The notes beneath the pieces are model-generated. The model worked only from the letters and a program-made list of their open reading frames with translations, did not search any database and was not told the origin of the DNA. From contig CASEZU010000005.1 of NCBI GenBank assembly GCA_949292445.1, forward strand, positions 1 to 38,561: a stretch of DNA of 38,561 nucleotides, given 5' to 3'. A program made the translations under genes and the position numbers. The stretch is from an uncultured Spirochaetales bacterium (GTDB taxonomy: Bacteria > Spirochaetota > Spirochaetia > Sphaerochaetales > Sphaerochaetaceae). Positions 1 to 7,733 of the stretch are shown here, piece by piece (the stretch's first letter is position 1; every line of letters begins with the position of its first letter).

Positions 1-661
1 TGCTCTCAGAAGTTCTTCATGCCTCCTTTCCGGGCGTGCGATGCTGATGACGCTCCAGAATGGTGCCGGGCATGAGAGTGTGATGAGGAAGTTTGTTCCT
101 GAGGAGAGAATCATCATCGGAAAGACTGAGCAGAACGGGAGCCTCATTGATGACTGCACTGTCAGCAGAGGCAACCCGGGAGGCGTCACCATGCTCTCCG
201 AGAATGGAAAGGGCTTTGCTGAGGAATTTGCGGCATGTGATCTCCCGTGTTCCGTCTCTGATGATATCCCCCGCATTGTCTGGCGCAAAATTCTCACGAA
301 TGCATCGCTCAGTGCTGCAACTGGTGTATTCATGTCATCGATCGGTTTCCTCGGGAAGAGCACCCATGCCTTCGCTCTGGTGGAGAAGCTCCTTGCCGAG
401 GCTGTGGAGACAGCTGCTGCCGATGGCTATCAGTTTGATTATACCGCGGTGCGTGATGAGATATACAGGCAGTGCCAAGGCGGCGAGGGGGCATATACCT
501 CCATTGAAAAGGACCTTGAGAACGGCAGGCCGACAGAGGCTGAGTTCATCACGGGATATGTAGTGAGAAAGGCTGACGAGCACGGTATTGCGGCACCGGT
601 GCAGCGCGCTGTGCTTGAGATACTGCATGCAGCAGAGGATAAAAACGGCTTTTGCCGATAA
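1..661 (+). CDS. 2-dehydropantoate 2-reductase (ketopantoate reductase) family, C-terminal part
   Basis: Family enzymes reduce 2-oxo acids such as ketopantoate with NADPH in the cytosol. The NADPH-binding N-terminus lies outside the window. Visible are the TLQNGAGHE segment (positions 47-75), the WRKILTNAS segment with the family's conserved Lys (about 272-298), and the C-terminal helical domain ending with GRPTEAEFITG and a Pro-Val helix, as in the PF08546 domain. The stop is 10 nt before the cyclase start, so the two are probably one operon, and the enzyme may act on a catabolic 2-oxo acid rather than in pantothenate synthesis. The first 40 bases match the family better in another frame (LSEVLHASFPG at 3-35) than in the frame of the rest, so a frameshift or a base error near 36-41 is possible. 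An internal ATG at 41 is only the first start visible, not a believable gene start. Confidence 0.85.
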   Translation, partial: ALRSSSCLLSGRAMLMTLQNGAGHESVMRKFVPEERIIIGKTEQNGSLIDDCTVSRGNPGGVTMLSENGKGFAEEFAACDLPCSVSDDIPRIVWRKILTNASLSAATGVFMSSIGFLGKSTHAFALVEKLLAEAVETAAADGYQFDYTAVRDEIYRQCQGGEGAYTSIEKDLENGRPTEAEFITGYVVRKADEHGIAAPVQRAVLEILHAAEDKNGFCR

Positions 662-671
662 GGAGCATAGT

Positions 672-1367
672 ATGGAGACTACCTACACAATGAACAATCT
701 CAGGATTGTCGATCTGTCAAAGATGATAGATCCGTCGACGGAGACGAGGAGATGCCATCTCTTCAGATTCAATACAGGCGGACCTATTCCTGATTTCCAC
801 ACAAACATGGATCTCATGAGCCACCTCGGAACGCACTGTGAGGGACCGTATCATCATGATGACAACTGGCCGAGCATCGCTGAGCTGCCGCTCACGACTT
901 TCATGGGAAGGGCCATCTATGTCGTGATTCCGGATGCTGAGCCCAGAGGATATGTGACGCCGGAACTTCTCGACAAGTACTGTGCTCCGAAGATGAAGGA
1001 AGGGGATATCGTCATCATTGACAGTCCGTACAGGATTCCTCCTTTCACTCCCAAGACAAACACAGAGGAGGACAAGAGGCTCCGCGTCAACAAGGAGACA
1101 GCTGAATGGTTCCTTGCTCACAAGGCTAAATGCGTCGGTTTCGGCGATGGTGTCTCCATCGAGAGCTCTAATGATGATGTGAAACCGTTCCACGATGTGC
1201 TTCTTGCAGAGAACATCGTATTCCTGGAGGTGCTGAAGAATCTCGATCAGCTTCACGATGACACCTTCTTCATGACATATGCGCCGCTTCCGATCATCGG
1301 ACTCGACTCATGTCCTGTCAGGGCGTATGCCATCGAAGGACTTCCAGGTTTCACTGCTGAGAACTGA
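672..1367 (+). CDS. cyclase / kynurenine-formamidase-like family hydrolase
   Basis: 231-residue member of the metal-dependent cyclase family (PF04199), which includes bacterial kynurenine formamidase and other amide or ring hydrolases. The family signature HxGTHxDxPxH is present at residues 51-61 as HLGTHCEGPYH, with Glu instead of the usual Asp; its His residues are the expected metal ligands. The start at 672 was chosen over an in-frame ATG at 588 because it sits 7 nt after AAGGAG, just past the upstream stop, and keeps the usual family length. It follows the ketopantoate-reductase-like gene by 10 nt and ends before a good terminator, so it is the last gene of that operon. The substrate cannot be read from the sequence. 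Nothing else of the tryptophan-kynurenine pathway is visible, so a formamidase role is only one option. Confidence 0.88.
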   Translation: METTYTMNNLRIVDLSKMIDPSTETRRCHLFRFNTGGPIPDFHTNMDLMSHLGTHCEGPYHHDDNWPSIAELPLTTFMGRAIYVVIPDAEPRGYVTPELLDKYCAPKMKEGDIVIIDSPYRIPPFTPKTNTEEDKRLRVNKETAEWFLAHKAKCVGFGDGVSIESSNDDVKPFHDVLLAENIVFLEVLKNLDQLHDDTFFMTYAPLPIIGLDSCPVRAYAIEGLPGFTAEN

Positions 1368-1376
1368 GTGATTGTG

Positions 1377-1403
1377 CCCGCCTTTCATTCCGGCGGGTAT
1401 TTT
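1377..1403 (+). terminator. Rho-independent terminator after the cyclase gene
   Basis: The stem CCCGCC (1377-1382) pairs with GGCGGG (1392-1397) across a 9-nt loop and is followed by TATTTTTC. It lies 9 nt after the cyclase stop. Confidence 0.8.
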
Positions 1404-1408
1404 TCTGA

Positions 1409-1438
1409 CAAAAAAATGCAGCCGCGTGAACGGCTGCA
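1409..1438 (-). terminator. Rho-independent terminator for the ABC ATPase gene
   Basis: Read on the minus strand, TGCAGCCG (1438-1431) pairs with CGGCTGCA (1424-1417) around a 6-nt loop, followed by a run of seven T. It lies 18 nt beyond the stop of the ATPase gene and sits back to back with the plus-strand terminator at 1377-1403. Confidence 0.88.
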
Positions 1439-1456
1439 CCATATATATTCCAACCC

Positions 1457-2551
<1,095 letters not shown>

Positions 2552-2707
2552 TTATTGCTCCTTTTTTCATTGGATAGCTCTATGGTAAGGAGGCTGTGAC
2601 GCGAAGTAAAGGAAAATTTCCGTTGTAAAAGGCTTATTTTGGGCTTAAAATCACTGAAAAAGCCGTTTTGCTGACTATTTAGACAGAATTGGTCAAAAAG
2701 AGAGAAT
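2552..2707. promoter_or_regulatory. divergent promoter region between the ATPase and TetR genes
   Basis: This 156-nt AT-rich gap holds both 5' ends. On the ATPase side AAGGAG (2563-2558, minus strand) is the ribosome site, and CTCCTT (2592-2587, minus strand) upstream could pair with it over 6 bp. An AAGAGAG stretch just before 2708 is a weak ribosome site for the TetR gene. No convincing operator palindrome was seen. Confidence 0.45.
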
Positions 2708-3292
2708 ATGCCGAAAATATATACCGATGAAGAGAAGGCAAACATAAGGAAGGCTCTGAGAAGGGAAGCGGGGAAATGCCTTGCAGCATACGGCGTGAGG
2801 AAGACCACGGTGGATGAGCTTGTGCATCGCACAGCGATCCCGAAGGGGACGTTCTATCTCTTCTATGACTCCAAGGAAGCACTGTTCCTTGATTTGCTGA
2901 CCTCGTTTGCCGACGAGGTTGAGAGTGAATACCTCTCAATGCTCCAGGAGATAGATGAGAACCATATCGTCACGAGCCTCACTGATATCTTCTACACGCT
3001 CCTGATGAAGTTCTATGACGAGGGGCTGTACCGTTTCCTTGACGGGGCGGAGCTTGAGCTTGTGATGCGGCGTTTCCCGGATGGAACGCTTGCTGATCTC
3101 TCCGGGCGGTTTGAGGCTGTAATAAGAAACCTTTTCTCCTATTTCTATATAGATGACAAGGAGGACATACAGGCATTTGAGGAAGGGTATGAGGCTCTTC
3201 TTTACCTCCTTCTCTCCGCCGACAGGCTATCCGGGAAGGAAAAAGCCCTCCGGCTTCTCGTCAGAGGGCTTGTGCTGCAGATGGTCGAGTGA
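2708..3292 (+). CDS. TetR/AcrR family transcriptional regulator
   Basis: A 194-residue one-component repressor. The N-terminal 50-60 residues carry the TetR DNA-binding fold: a helix ending GKCLAAYGVRKTTVDELVHR, then the recognition segment IPKGTFYLFYDSKEALFLDLL (about residues 38-58), which matches the family's 'GTFYxYFxSKExL' pattern. The C-terminal 130 residues are an all-helical ligand-binding/dimerisation domain with no recognisable specificity. The gene is divergent from the ATPase gene, so regulation of that gene or of itself is the simplest guess. Its stop is 1 nt from the stop of the convergent CNNM gene, and no clear terminator lies between them. Confidence 0.92.
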   Translation: MPKIYTDEEKANIRKALRREAGKCLAAYGVRKTTVDELVHRTAIPKGTFYLFYDSKEALFLDLLTSFADEVESEYLSMLQEIDENHIVTSLTDIFYTLLMKFYDEGLYRFLDGAELELVMRRFPDGTLADLSGRFEAVIRNLFSYFYIDDKEDIQAFEEGYEALLYLLLSADRLSGKEKALRLLVRGLVLQMVE

Positions 3293-3293
3293 A

Positions 3294-4643
3294 TCACTCC
3301 TCCTCAGCTTCTTTCTTCTCGGCTGACTCGGGATTCTCCTCCTCGGGTTCCGCCTTTTTCACGATCGCTTCCTCAATCTTCCTGTCCTCTATTTTCGTGA
3401 CATGTATGTCGAGGCCGCTGACGCGCACATCCAGCGTGGTGCCGTCCTCAGGGATCTGGGAGAGGGTGGAGAGAACAAGGCCTCCTATCGTGTCATAGTC
3501 CTCATTCTCCTCGAGCTCTATTCCTGTCTCATCGGAGAAGTCGCTGATGCTCAGTGAGCCGTTGACCTTCCACTCGTTGTCGCTGATTTTCTGTATCTCA
3601 GGCTCCTCCTGCGGGTCGAACTCATCGTAGATGTTTCCGACTATCTCCTCGAGAAGGTCCTCGAGCGTCACTATACCGACAGTCTGGCCGTACTCATCGA
3701 CGACGATTGCGATGTGCGTCTTCTTCTCCTGCATGTCGGAGAAGAGCTTGTCCGCATGGATCGAATCCGGGACCATGTAGGCCGGGCGGAGGAGATCCTT
3801 CACGCTCTTATGGCTGCTGGAATTGAGATTGATGAGGAAATCACGGGCATTGAGGATTCCCAGTATGTCATTGATGTCCTCTCCGTAGACCGGGAATCTC
3901 GAGAGGCCTGAATCCTTTATCGTGTCGAGTATTTCATTGTCCGGAGTGTCGACCTGGAATGAGACCACATCAGGCTCCCTCGTCATTATCTCGCTGACAT
4001 TGATGTCATTGAACTCAAACACGTTCTGTATCCAGTCCTTCTCATCTTCTTCGATGGACCCGGACTCTCCGCCGGCATCGACCATCAGCTTGATGTCATC
4101 CTCTGTGACAGCATCCCTGTCGCCGTCCTCCTTGATGCGCATTATGCGGAGCATCAGGTTGGTGCTTGCGGAGAGAAGCCACACTACCGGTTTCATTATC
4201 TTTGCCGTCACCGTTATGACGCCGGATGAGAACTTCGCCACAGCGAATGCCTTCTGCTGGGCGACTCTCTTGGGCACAAGCTCGCCGAATATGAGGGTGA
4301 AGAAGGAGATTATCAGCGTGATGATGATGACTGACAGTGTTCCTGCAACTCCTGCCGGAAGCCCCATGTTGATGAAAAGCGGTGAAATGTATACAGCGAG
4401 GTTGTCTGCTGCGAAGGCAGAACCGAGGAATCCTGCGAGGGTGATGCCTATCTGGATTGTCGAGAGGAATCCCGACGGGTTCTCCGCCATTTTAAGCAGC
4501 CTCGGCGCATACTTGTCGCCATCCTCTGCCAGCTTTCTGAGCTTGGTGGTATTGAGCGAAATGACTGCGATCTCCGTTGCGGCGAAGAAGGCGTTTATCA
4601 TTATGAGTATTATCTGTAGCAGTATCTGCTGTGCTAACGACAT
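3294..4643 (-). CDS. CNNM/CorC (HlyC-type, UPF0053) transmembrane CBS-domain protein, probable Mg2+/Co2+ transporter
   Basis: The 449-residue protein has an N-terminal DUF21/CNNM domain with about four membrane segments (residues 1-190, starting AQQILLQIILIMINAFFAATEIA), then two CBS domains (about 205-330, including IMTREPDVVSF and HIAIVVDEYGQTVGIVTLEDLLEEIVG), then a CorC_HlyC C-terminal domain (about 345-420) and an acidic, Lys-rich tail. Family members in bacteria such as CorB/CorC and YhdP/MpfA export or handle Mg2+ and Co2+. The ATG at 4643 is preceded by AAAGGAGCTT. The gene has its own predicted promoter about 200 nt upstream and a structured leader that could hide the ribosome site, fitting metal-dependent control (inference). 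The older name 'hemolysin' should not be taken as function. Confidence 0.92.
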   Translation of the reverse strand: MSLAQQILLQIILIMINAFFAATEIAVISLNTTKLRKLAEDGDKYAPRLLKMAENPSGFLSTIQIGITLAGFLGSAFAADNLAVYISPLFINMGLPAGVAGTLSVIIITLIISFFTLIFGELVPKRVAQQKAFAVAKFSSGVITVTAKIMKPVVWLLSASTNLMLRIMRIKEDGDRDAVTEDDIKLMVDAGGESGSIEEDEKDWIQNVFEFNDINVSEIMTREPDVVSFQVDTPDNEILDTIKDSGLSRFPVYGEDINDILGILNARDFLINLNSSSHKSVKDLLRPAYMVPDSIHADKLFSDMQEKKTHIAIVVDEYGQTVGIVTLEDLLEEIVGNIYDEFDPQEEPEIQKISDNEWKVNGSLSISDFSDETGIELEENEDYDTIGGLVLSTLSQIPEDGTTLDVRVSGLDIHVTKIEDRKIEEAIVKKAEPEEENPESAEKKEAEEE

Positions 4644-4648
4644 TCTTT

Positions 4649-4708
4649 AAGCTCCTTTCTCGGTTTTCTTTTTTCTGGATATGCGGTGAGGCATCAGAGA
4701 AGGAGCTT
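4649..4708 (-). promoter_or_regulatory. predicted Shine-Dalgarno-sequestering hairpin in the CNNM leader
   Basis: On the minus strand the ribosome site AAGGAGCTT (4657-4649) is exactly complementary over 9 nt to AAGCTCCTT (4708-4700) in the leader. A CTC/GAG extension beyond a 1-nt bulge adds three pairs. The loop is about 40 nt. Upstream in the same leader are a hairpin CCGGA...TCCGG (4744-4719) with an inner GTGC/GCAT stem, a hairpin GCACG-AGTA-CGTGC (4815-4802), and a possible closing helix GGATCAG (4798-4792) with CTGATGCC (4697-4690) that would compete with the extended sequestering arm. This is a riboswitch-like layout. I could not match it to a known class. Confidence 0.6.
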
Positions 4709-4832
4709 TTTCAGGATTCCGGATAAATGCGGAGGCACTTCCGGTTCTTCTTTCTTCAAATTACTGCCAGGGCCATCGTCCACTTGCTGTTCTGATCCTT
4801 TGCACGTACTCGTGCGACATGAATTAACTCTA

Positions 4833-4862
4833 ATGATATGCAAGTGAACGGCAGGCCGTCAA
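4833..4862 (-). promoter_or_regulatory. sigma-70-type promoter for the CNNM gene
   Basis: On the minus strand TTGACG (4862-4857) and TATCAT (4838-4833) are separated by 18 nt, each matching consensus at 5 of 6 bases. Transcription would start near 4826, giving an untranslated leader of about 180 nt before the ATG at 4643. The 262-nt gap 4644-4905 holds only this promoter and the leader. Confidence 0.65.
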
Positions 4863-4905
4863 TATTAATGAAGTCCTCCTCGTGAAGAAAGACCTGAGAG
4901 AGCGT

Positions 4906-6234
4906 TCATCTTTTCCTCCCTTCCCAAAGTACATAGATGAGCGTGTACAGGGCCATGATCCCTGATACAGTCGGTGCAATGGTGCCGAGAAGGCCCAGGT
5001 CCGAGCCGAAGATCCTGCCGAAGAACCAGACCATCGGAATCCTCAGGAGGAGGGCGCCCGCTGTGCAGCTTATCATTGTCCAGACAGTTTTCTGCCGGCC
5101 GTTGAGATAGCCGTTGAGCGTGAAGACGAGCGCTGTCATCATGTAGTCATAGCTTGCAGTGCGGAAGTAGGGAACCCCCTCCCTGATCACTCCCGGATCG
5201 GAGGTGAACACGCCGATCATTGATTCAGGAGAGAGCTGTGCCCATATCCAGAAGAGAAAGGAGATGCCGAGGGCAAACGACAGGGCTATCCACAGTGACC
5301 GTCTTGCCCTCTCTGGCCTGCCGCGGCCGAAGTTCTGGGCTGTTATTGCTGCGAGCGCATTAGCCATTGATGTGGCGCTGAGCATCGCGAAAACATCATA
5401 TTTTGCGCCGACTCCTACGACAGCGGCTCCGTAGACACCGGCACTGTTCATCATCATGGTCAGATAGAGAAATGAGATTCTCACCGCCAGTTCCTGAAAT
5501 GAGATGGGAATTCCCACCGCACCCAGCTTTTCGGCAATTTCCCTGTCGGGCCTGAACGAGCGGAGCCGGAAGTCGAATATGAAATCCTTCCTTCTGAGGT
5601 ATATGACTGATATGAGCATGCTTGCAGCCTGGGATATCACGGTTGCGAGCGCCACTCCGGCAACTCCCATTCCCAACGCCCCCGTGAAGAGAAAGTCCAG
5701 CACGATATTGAGAAGGCAGGCGATGCCCACAAAGATCATTGGCCGCGTGGAGTCGCCATAGCCGCGGAGGATCGCCGCGATGGCGTTGTAAAGGCATATG
5801 AATATGTTTCCAAGCGAACATATGGTGACATAGACCATTGTCAGATCAAATGACTGGGAAGGTGTATGCAGGAGACGGAGTATGCTGCTGCCGAAGATGA
5901 GCATCAGGGCTGTGATGATAAGGGCGACGATGACGAATACGGTAAGCGTCGTTCCTATCGTCTTCCTGACTTTGTCATAGTCCTTCTCGCCCATGAAGTT
6001 ACCGATGACGATTGTGGAACCGAGGGTAAGTCCAGTCACAAGACTTGTCACTATCTGCGTGACCTGCGTTCCCGTGGATACAGCCGCAACGCTTTCCGCG
6101 CTGCAGAAGCGCCCGACGACAAACAGGTCCACGGCTCCGTAGAGTGACTGCAGGATGTTTGCTATCAGGAAGGGAACCGCAAACAGGAAAAGTGTCCGTG
6201 CTACCGGACCTTCCGAGAGATCAAGTGTCTTCAA
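4906..6234 (-). CDS. MATE family efflux transporter (TTG start)
   Basis: A 442-residue integral membrane protein with about 12 membrane segments in two homologous halves, of the MATE/MatE family (DinF-NorM type) that exports drugs or metabolites against Na+ or H+. The N-terminus (EGPVARTLFLFAVPFLIANI) and the segment YGAVDLFVVGRF are characteristic. I place initiation at the TTG at 6234 because GGAGGAAA lies immediately upstream, the reading begins with the typical pre-TM1 sequence, and no ATG fits. It is downstream of the ROK gene on the same strand with a 66-nt gap lacking a clear terminator, so co-transcription is possible. It is one of three MATE genes in this window. The substrate is unknown. 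Confidence 0.92.
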   Translation of the reverse strand: MKTLDLSEGPVARTLFLFAVPFLIANILQSLYGAVDLFVVGRFCSAESVAAVSTGTQVTQIVTSLVTGLTLGSTIVIGNFMGEKDYDKVRKTIGTTLTVFVIVALIITALMLIFGSSILRLLHTPSQSFDLTMVYVTICSLGNIFICLYNAIAAILRGYGDSTRPMIFVGIACLLNIVLDFLFTGALGMGVAGVALATVISQAASMLISVIYLRRKDFIFDFRLRSFRPDREIAEKLGAVGIPISFQELAVRISFLYLTMMMNSAGVYGAAVVGVGAKYDVFAMLSATSMANALAAITAQNFGRGRPERARRSLWIALSFALGISFLFWIWAQLSPESMIGVFTSDPGVIREGVPYFRTASYDYMMTALVFTLNGYLNGRQKTVWTMISCTAGALLLRIPMVWFFGRIFGSDLGLLGTIAPTVSGIMALYTLIYVLWEGRKR

Positions 6235-6300
6235 TGTTTCCTCCGACAGGTTTCAGGAAAACACCAAAGAGGAAGGAAGGTCAATGATTTCAGGGCAGTT

Positions 6301-7449
6301 TCAGCAGAAGAGTGAGTGATCTCTGCTGTATTCCTCCATCGCCATTATGGCCGCGCCGAATGAGGCCGCTTCCTTCCCGAGTTTTCCCGGCCGGAAATTG
6401 TTGAACTTCTTCAGGGGGTAGTATGCGAAGAATTTGTATTTGTCCAGGACCATCTCATACAGTGATGGCATTTCGGTGAAAAGCGAACCGCGCAGTATAA
6501 TGCACTGAGGATTCTGCATGCATACGATATTCCTGATGATGACCGCTATGTAATTGCTGATCTTGTCGATGAGCTTTATGGCCCACATGCTCTCGTCCGT
6601 GAACGCCTTCCATATCTGGGAGAGTGTCTCGATCTTCCTGTCGTTTTTCCTCGCTTCCCTGATGATGCTCGATTCGTTGAGGACCGTCGAGGCACAGCCC
6701 CTCATCCCGCATGAGCACATCTTCCCGTCTGAATACTCTATGATTGTGTGGCCTATTTCCCCGGAGACATTCATGAAGCCGCGCTGTATGCAGTTGTATT
6801 CCATTGTCGCGCTGGCAACGCCGCGGCCGAAGCTGATGAGCGTGATGTACTGGTATGTCTCATCCTTGATCAGAGAGTATTCGCCTTTCAGATCGCATTT
6901 GACATCATTGTCTATGTATATGGGAAGATTGAACTCCTCTCCTGCAATGGTGCCGGCGTCGAGCTTCTCCCAGCCGAGGATGTCGCAGTAATCGATTATC
7001 TTGCGCTCTGTATCCACCGTACCTATGCAGGCAATGCCCACAGCCTTGCACTTGTATCCTGATTTCTCCAGGAGGCTCTTTGCGATCTGCAGTTTTTCCC
7101 TGAGCGTGGAATTCTGGGATGAGGCCGCGGCATCCGAATATATGAGGTTCCCTCCGAAGTCAACTGCGCATACAGAGACATATATATCAGATATCTCGAT
7201 CCCGGCGAATTTCATGATCCCGCTGTTGACGACAAGCCTTGTCGCCTTCCTGCCGACGTTCTCCGATTCAAGCTCATCTGCCTCATATATGAGATTCTGG
7301 TTCAGCAGTTTCGTGACAATCCGGGTTGTGCTTGCCGGGCTTATGCCCAGACGCTTGCATATATCGCTCCGTGATATATCCGGTGAATGCCTTATCTGAT
7401 CGAGTATATTAGATATTTCCAGATTCCTGCTCTGATCGTTCTTGTTCAT
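6301..7449 (-). CDS. ROK family transcriptional regulator (NagC/XylR type)
   Basis: A 382-residue regulator. A winged helix-turn-helix covers about residues 10-60 (SRSDICKRLGISPASTTRIV), followed by the two-lobed ROK sugar-kinase-like domain. The ND pair at 181-182, GEIGH (230-234) and the zinc motif CSCGMRGC (245-252, with H234) are present. The last residue of the CxCGxxGCxE motif is Ser254, not Glu; that Glu contacts sugar hydroxyls in ROK kinases, so ligand choice may differ. The ATP-binding DxGGT motif of true kinases is not seen, as expected for a regulator. It is divergent from the M24-ABC-M81 operon across 284 nt that contain several TTGAA/TTCAA repeats, so it most likely controls that operon (inference). 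It is probably not an enzyme. Confidence 0.93.
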   Translation of the reverse strand: MNKNDQSRNLEISNILDQIRHSPDISRSDICKRLGISPASTTRIVTKLLNQNLIYEADELESENVGRKATRLVVNSGIMKFAGIEISDIYVSVCAVDFGGNLIYSDAAASSQNSTLREKLQIAKSLLEKSGYKCKAVGIACIGTVDTERKIIDYCDILGWEKLDAGTIAGEEFNLPIYIDNDVKCDLKGEYSLIKDETYQYITLISFGRGVASATMEYNCIQRGFMNVSGEIGHTIIEYSDGKMCSCGMRGCASTVLNESSIIREARKNDRKIETLSQIWKAFTDESMWAIKLIDKISNYIAVIIRNIVCMQNPQCIILRGSLFTEMPSLYEMVLDKYKFFAYYPLKKFNNFRPGKLGKEAASFGAAIMAMEEYSRDHSLFC

Positions 7450-7733
7450 ACTGTACCCACACCCGCACGTGATTTAATGATTTTAGAAAGAATTTGATTA
7501 GTCAAGCCTTGAAATTGGCATATTTGATTTCAATATGAAAATATCTAAATGCAATACCTCGGCATTAATTATTTAACTGTTTACATAATAATGAAATATT
7601 TATAAATTTATTATTTTGAATAATTTTGTTGACAAGTTTTGAAAGGCAATTTTAGACTTAAATTAACATGGATGATCGCTAAAAAGCGGCTTGAATAGTT
7701 TCAATTTGTAAAAAATTAAAAAGTGAGGGAGTT
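7450..7733. promoter_or_regulatory. AT-rich divergent control region with candidate ROK operators
   Basis: The 284-nt gap is far more AT-rich than the flanking genes. It holds TTTCA-ATA-TGAAA (7528-7540) and TTGAA-TAGT-TTCAA (7691-7704), both exact inverted repeats, and single TTGAAA-like sites near 7510 and 7640. The second palindrome lies between the candidate promoter and the first gene of the plus-strand operon, a repressor-like position. GAGGGAG (7724-7730) just before 7734 is the ribosome site of the first operon gene. Confidence 0.5.
7629..7658 (+). promoter_or_regulatory. candidate sigma-70 promoter for the M24-ABC-M81 operon
   Basis: A perfect -35 TTGACA (7629-7634) is followed after 18 nt by TAGACT (7653-7658), which matches the -10 consensus at 4 of 6 positions. 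Transcription would begin near 7665, leaving a leader of about 70 nt that contains the TTGAA/TTCAA palindrome at 7691-7704. Confidence 0.5.

Noticed and set aside
588..671. Longer N-terminus for the cyclase protein from an ATG at 588
   Set aside because: It overlaps the upstream coding region in another frame and lacks family similarity; the ATG at 672 has a ribosome site and fits the family length.
2558..2592. CTCCTT/AAGGAG pairing upstream of the ABC ATPase gene as a second ribosome-site switch
   Set aside because: Only 6 bp pair, any Shine-Dalgarno finds such partners easily by chance, and no promoter or further structure supports a long leader.
3922..4650. Plus-strand open frame of about 240 codons over the CNNM gene
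   Set aside because: It is the antisense shadow of a well-supported membrane protein gene.
4685..4800. Plus-strand GGTGAGGC resembling the start of an M-box magnesium riboswitch
   Set aside because: It is on the strand opposite the CNNM gene, there is no gene downstream in that direction, and the other conserved M-box segments are absent.
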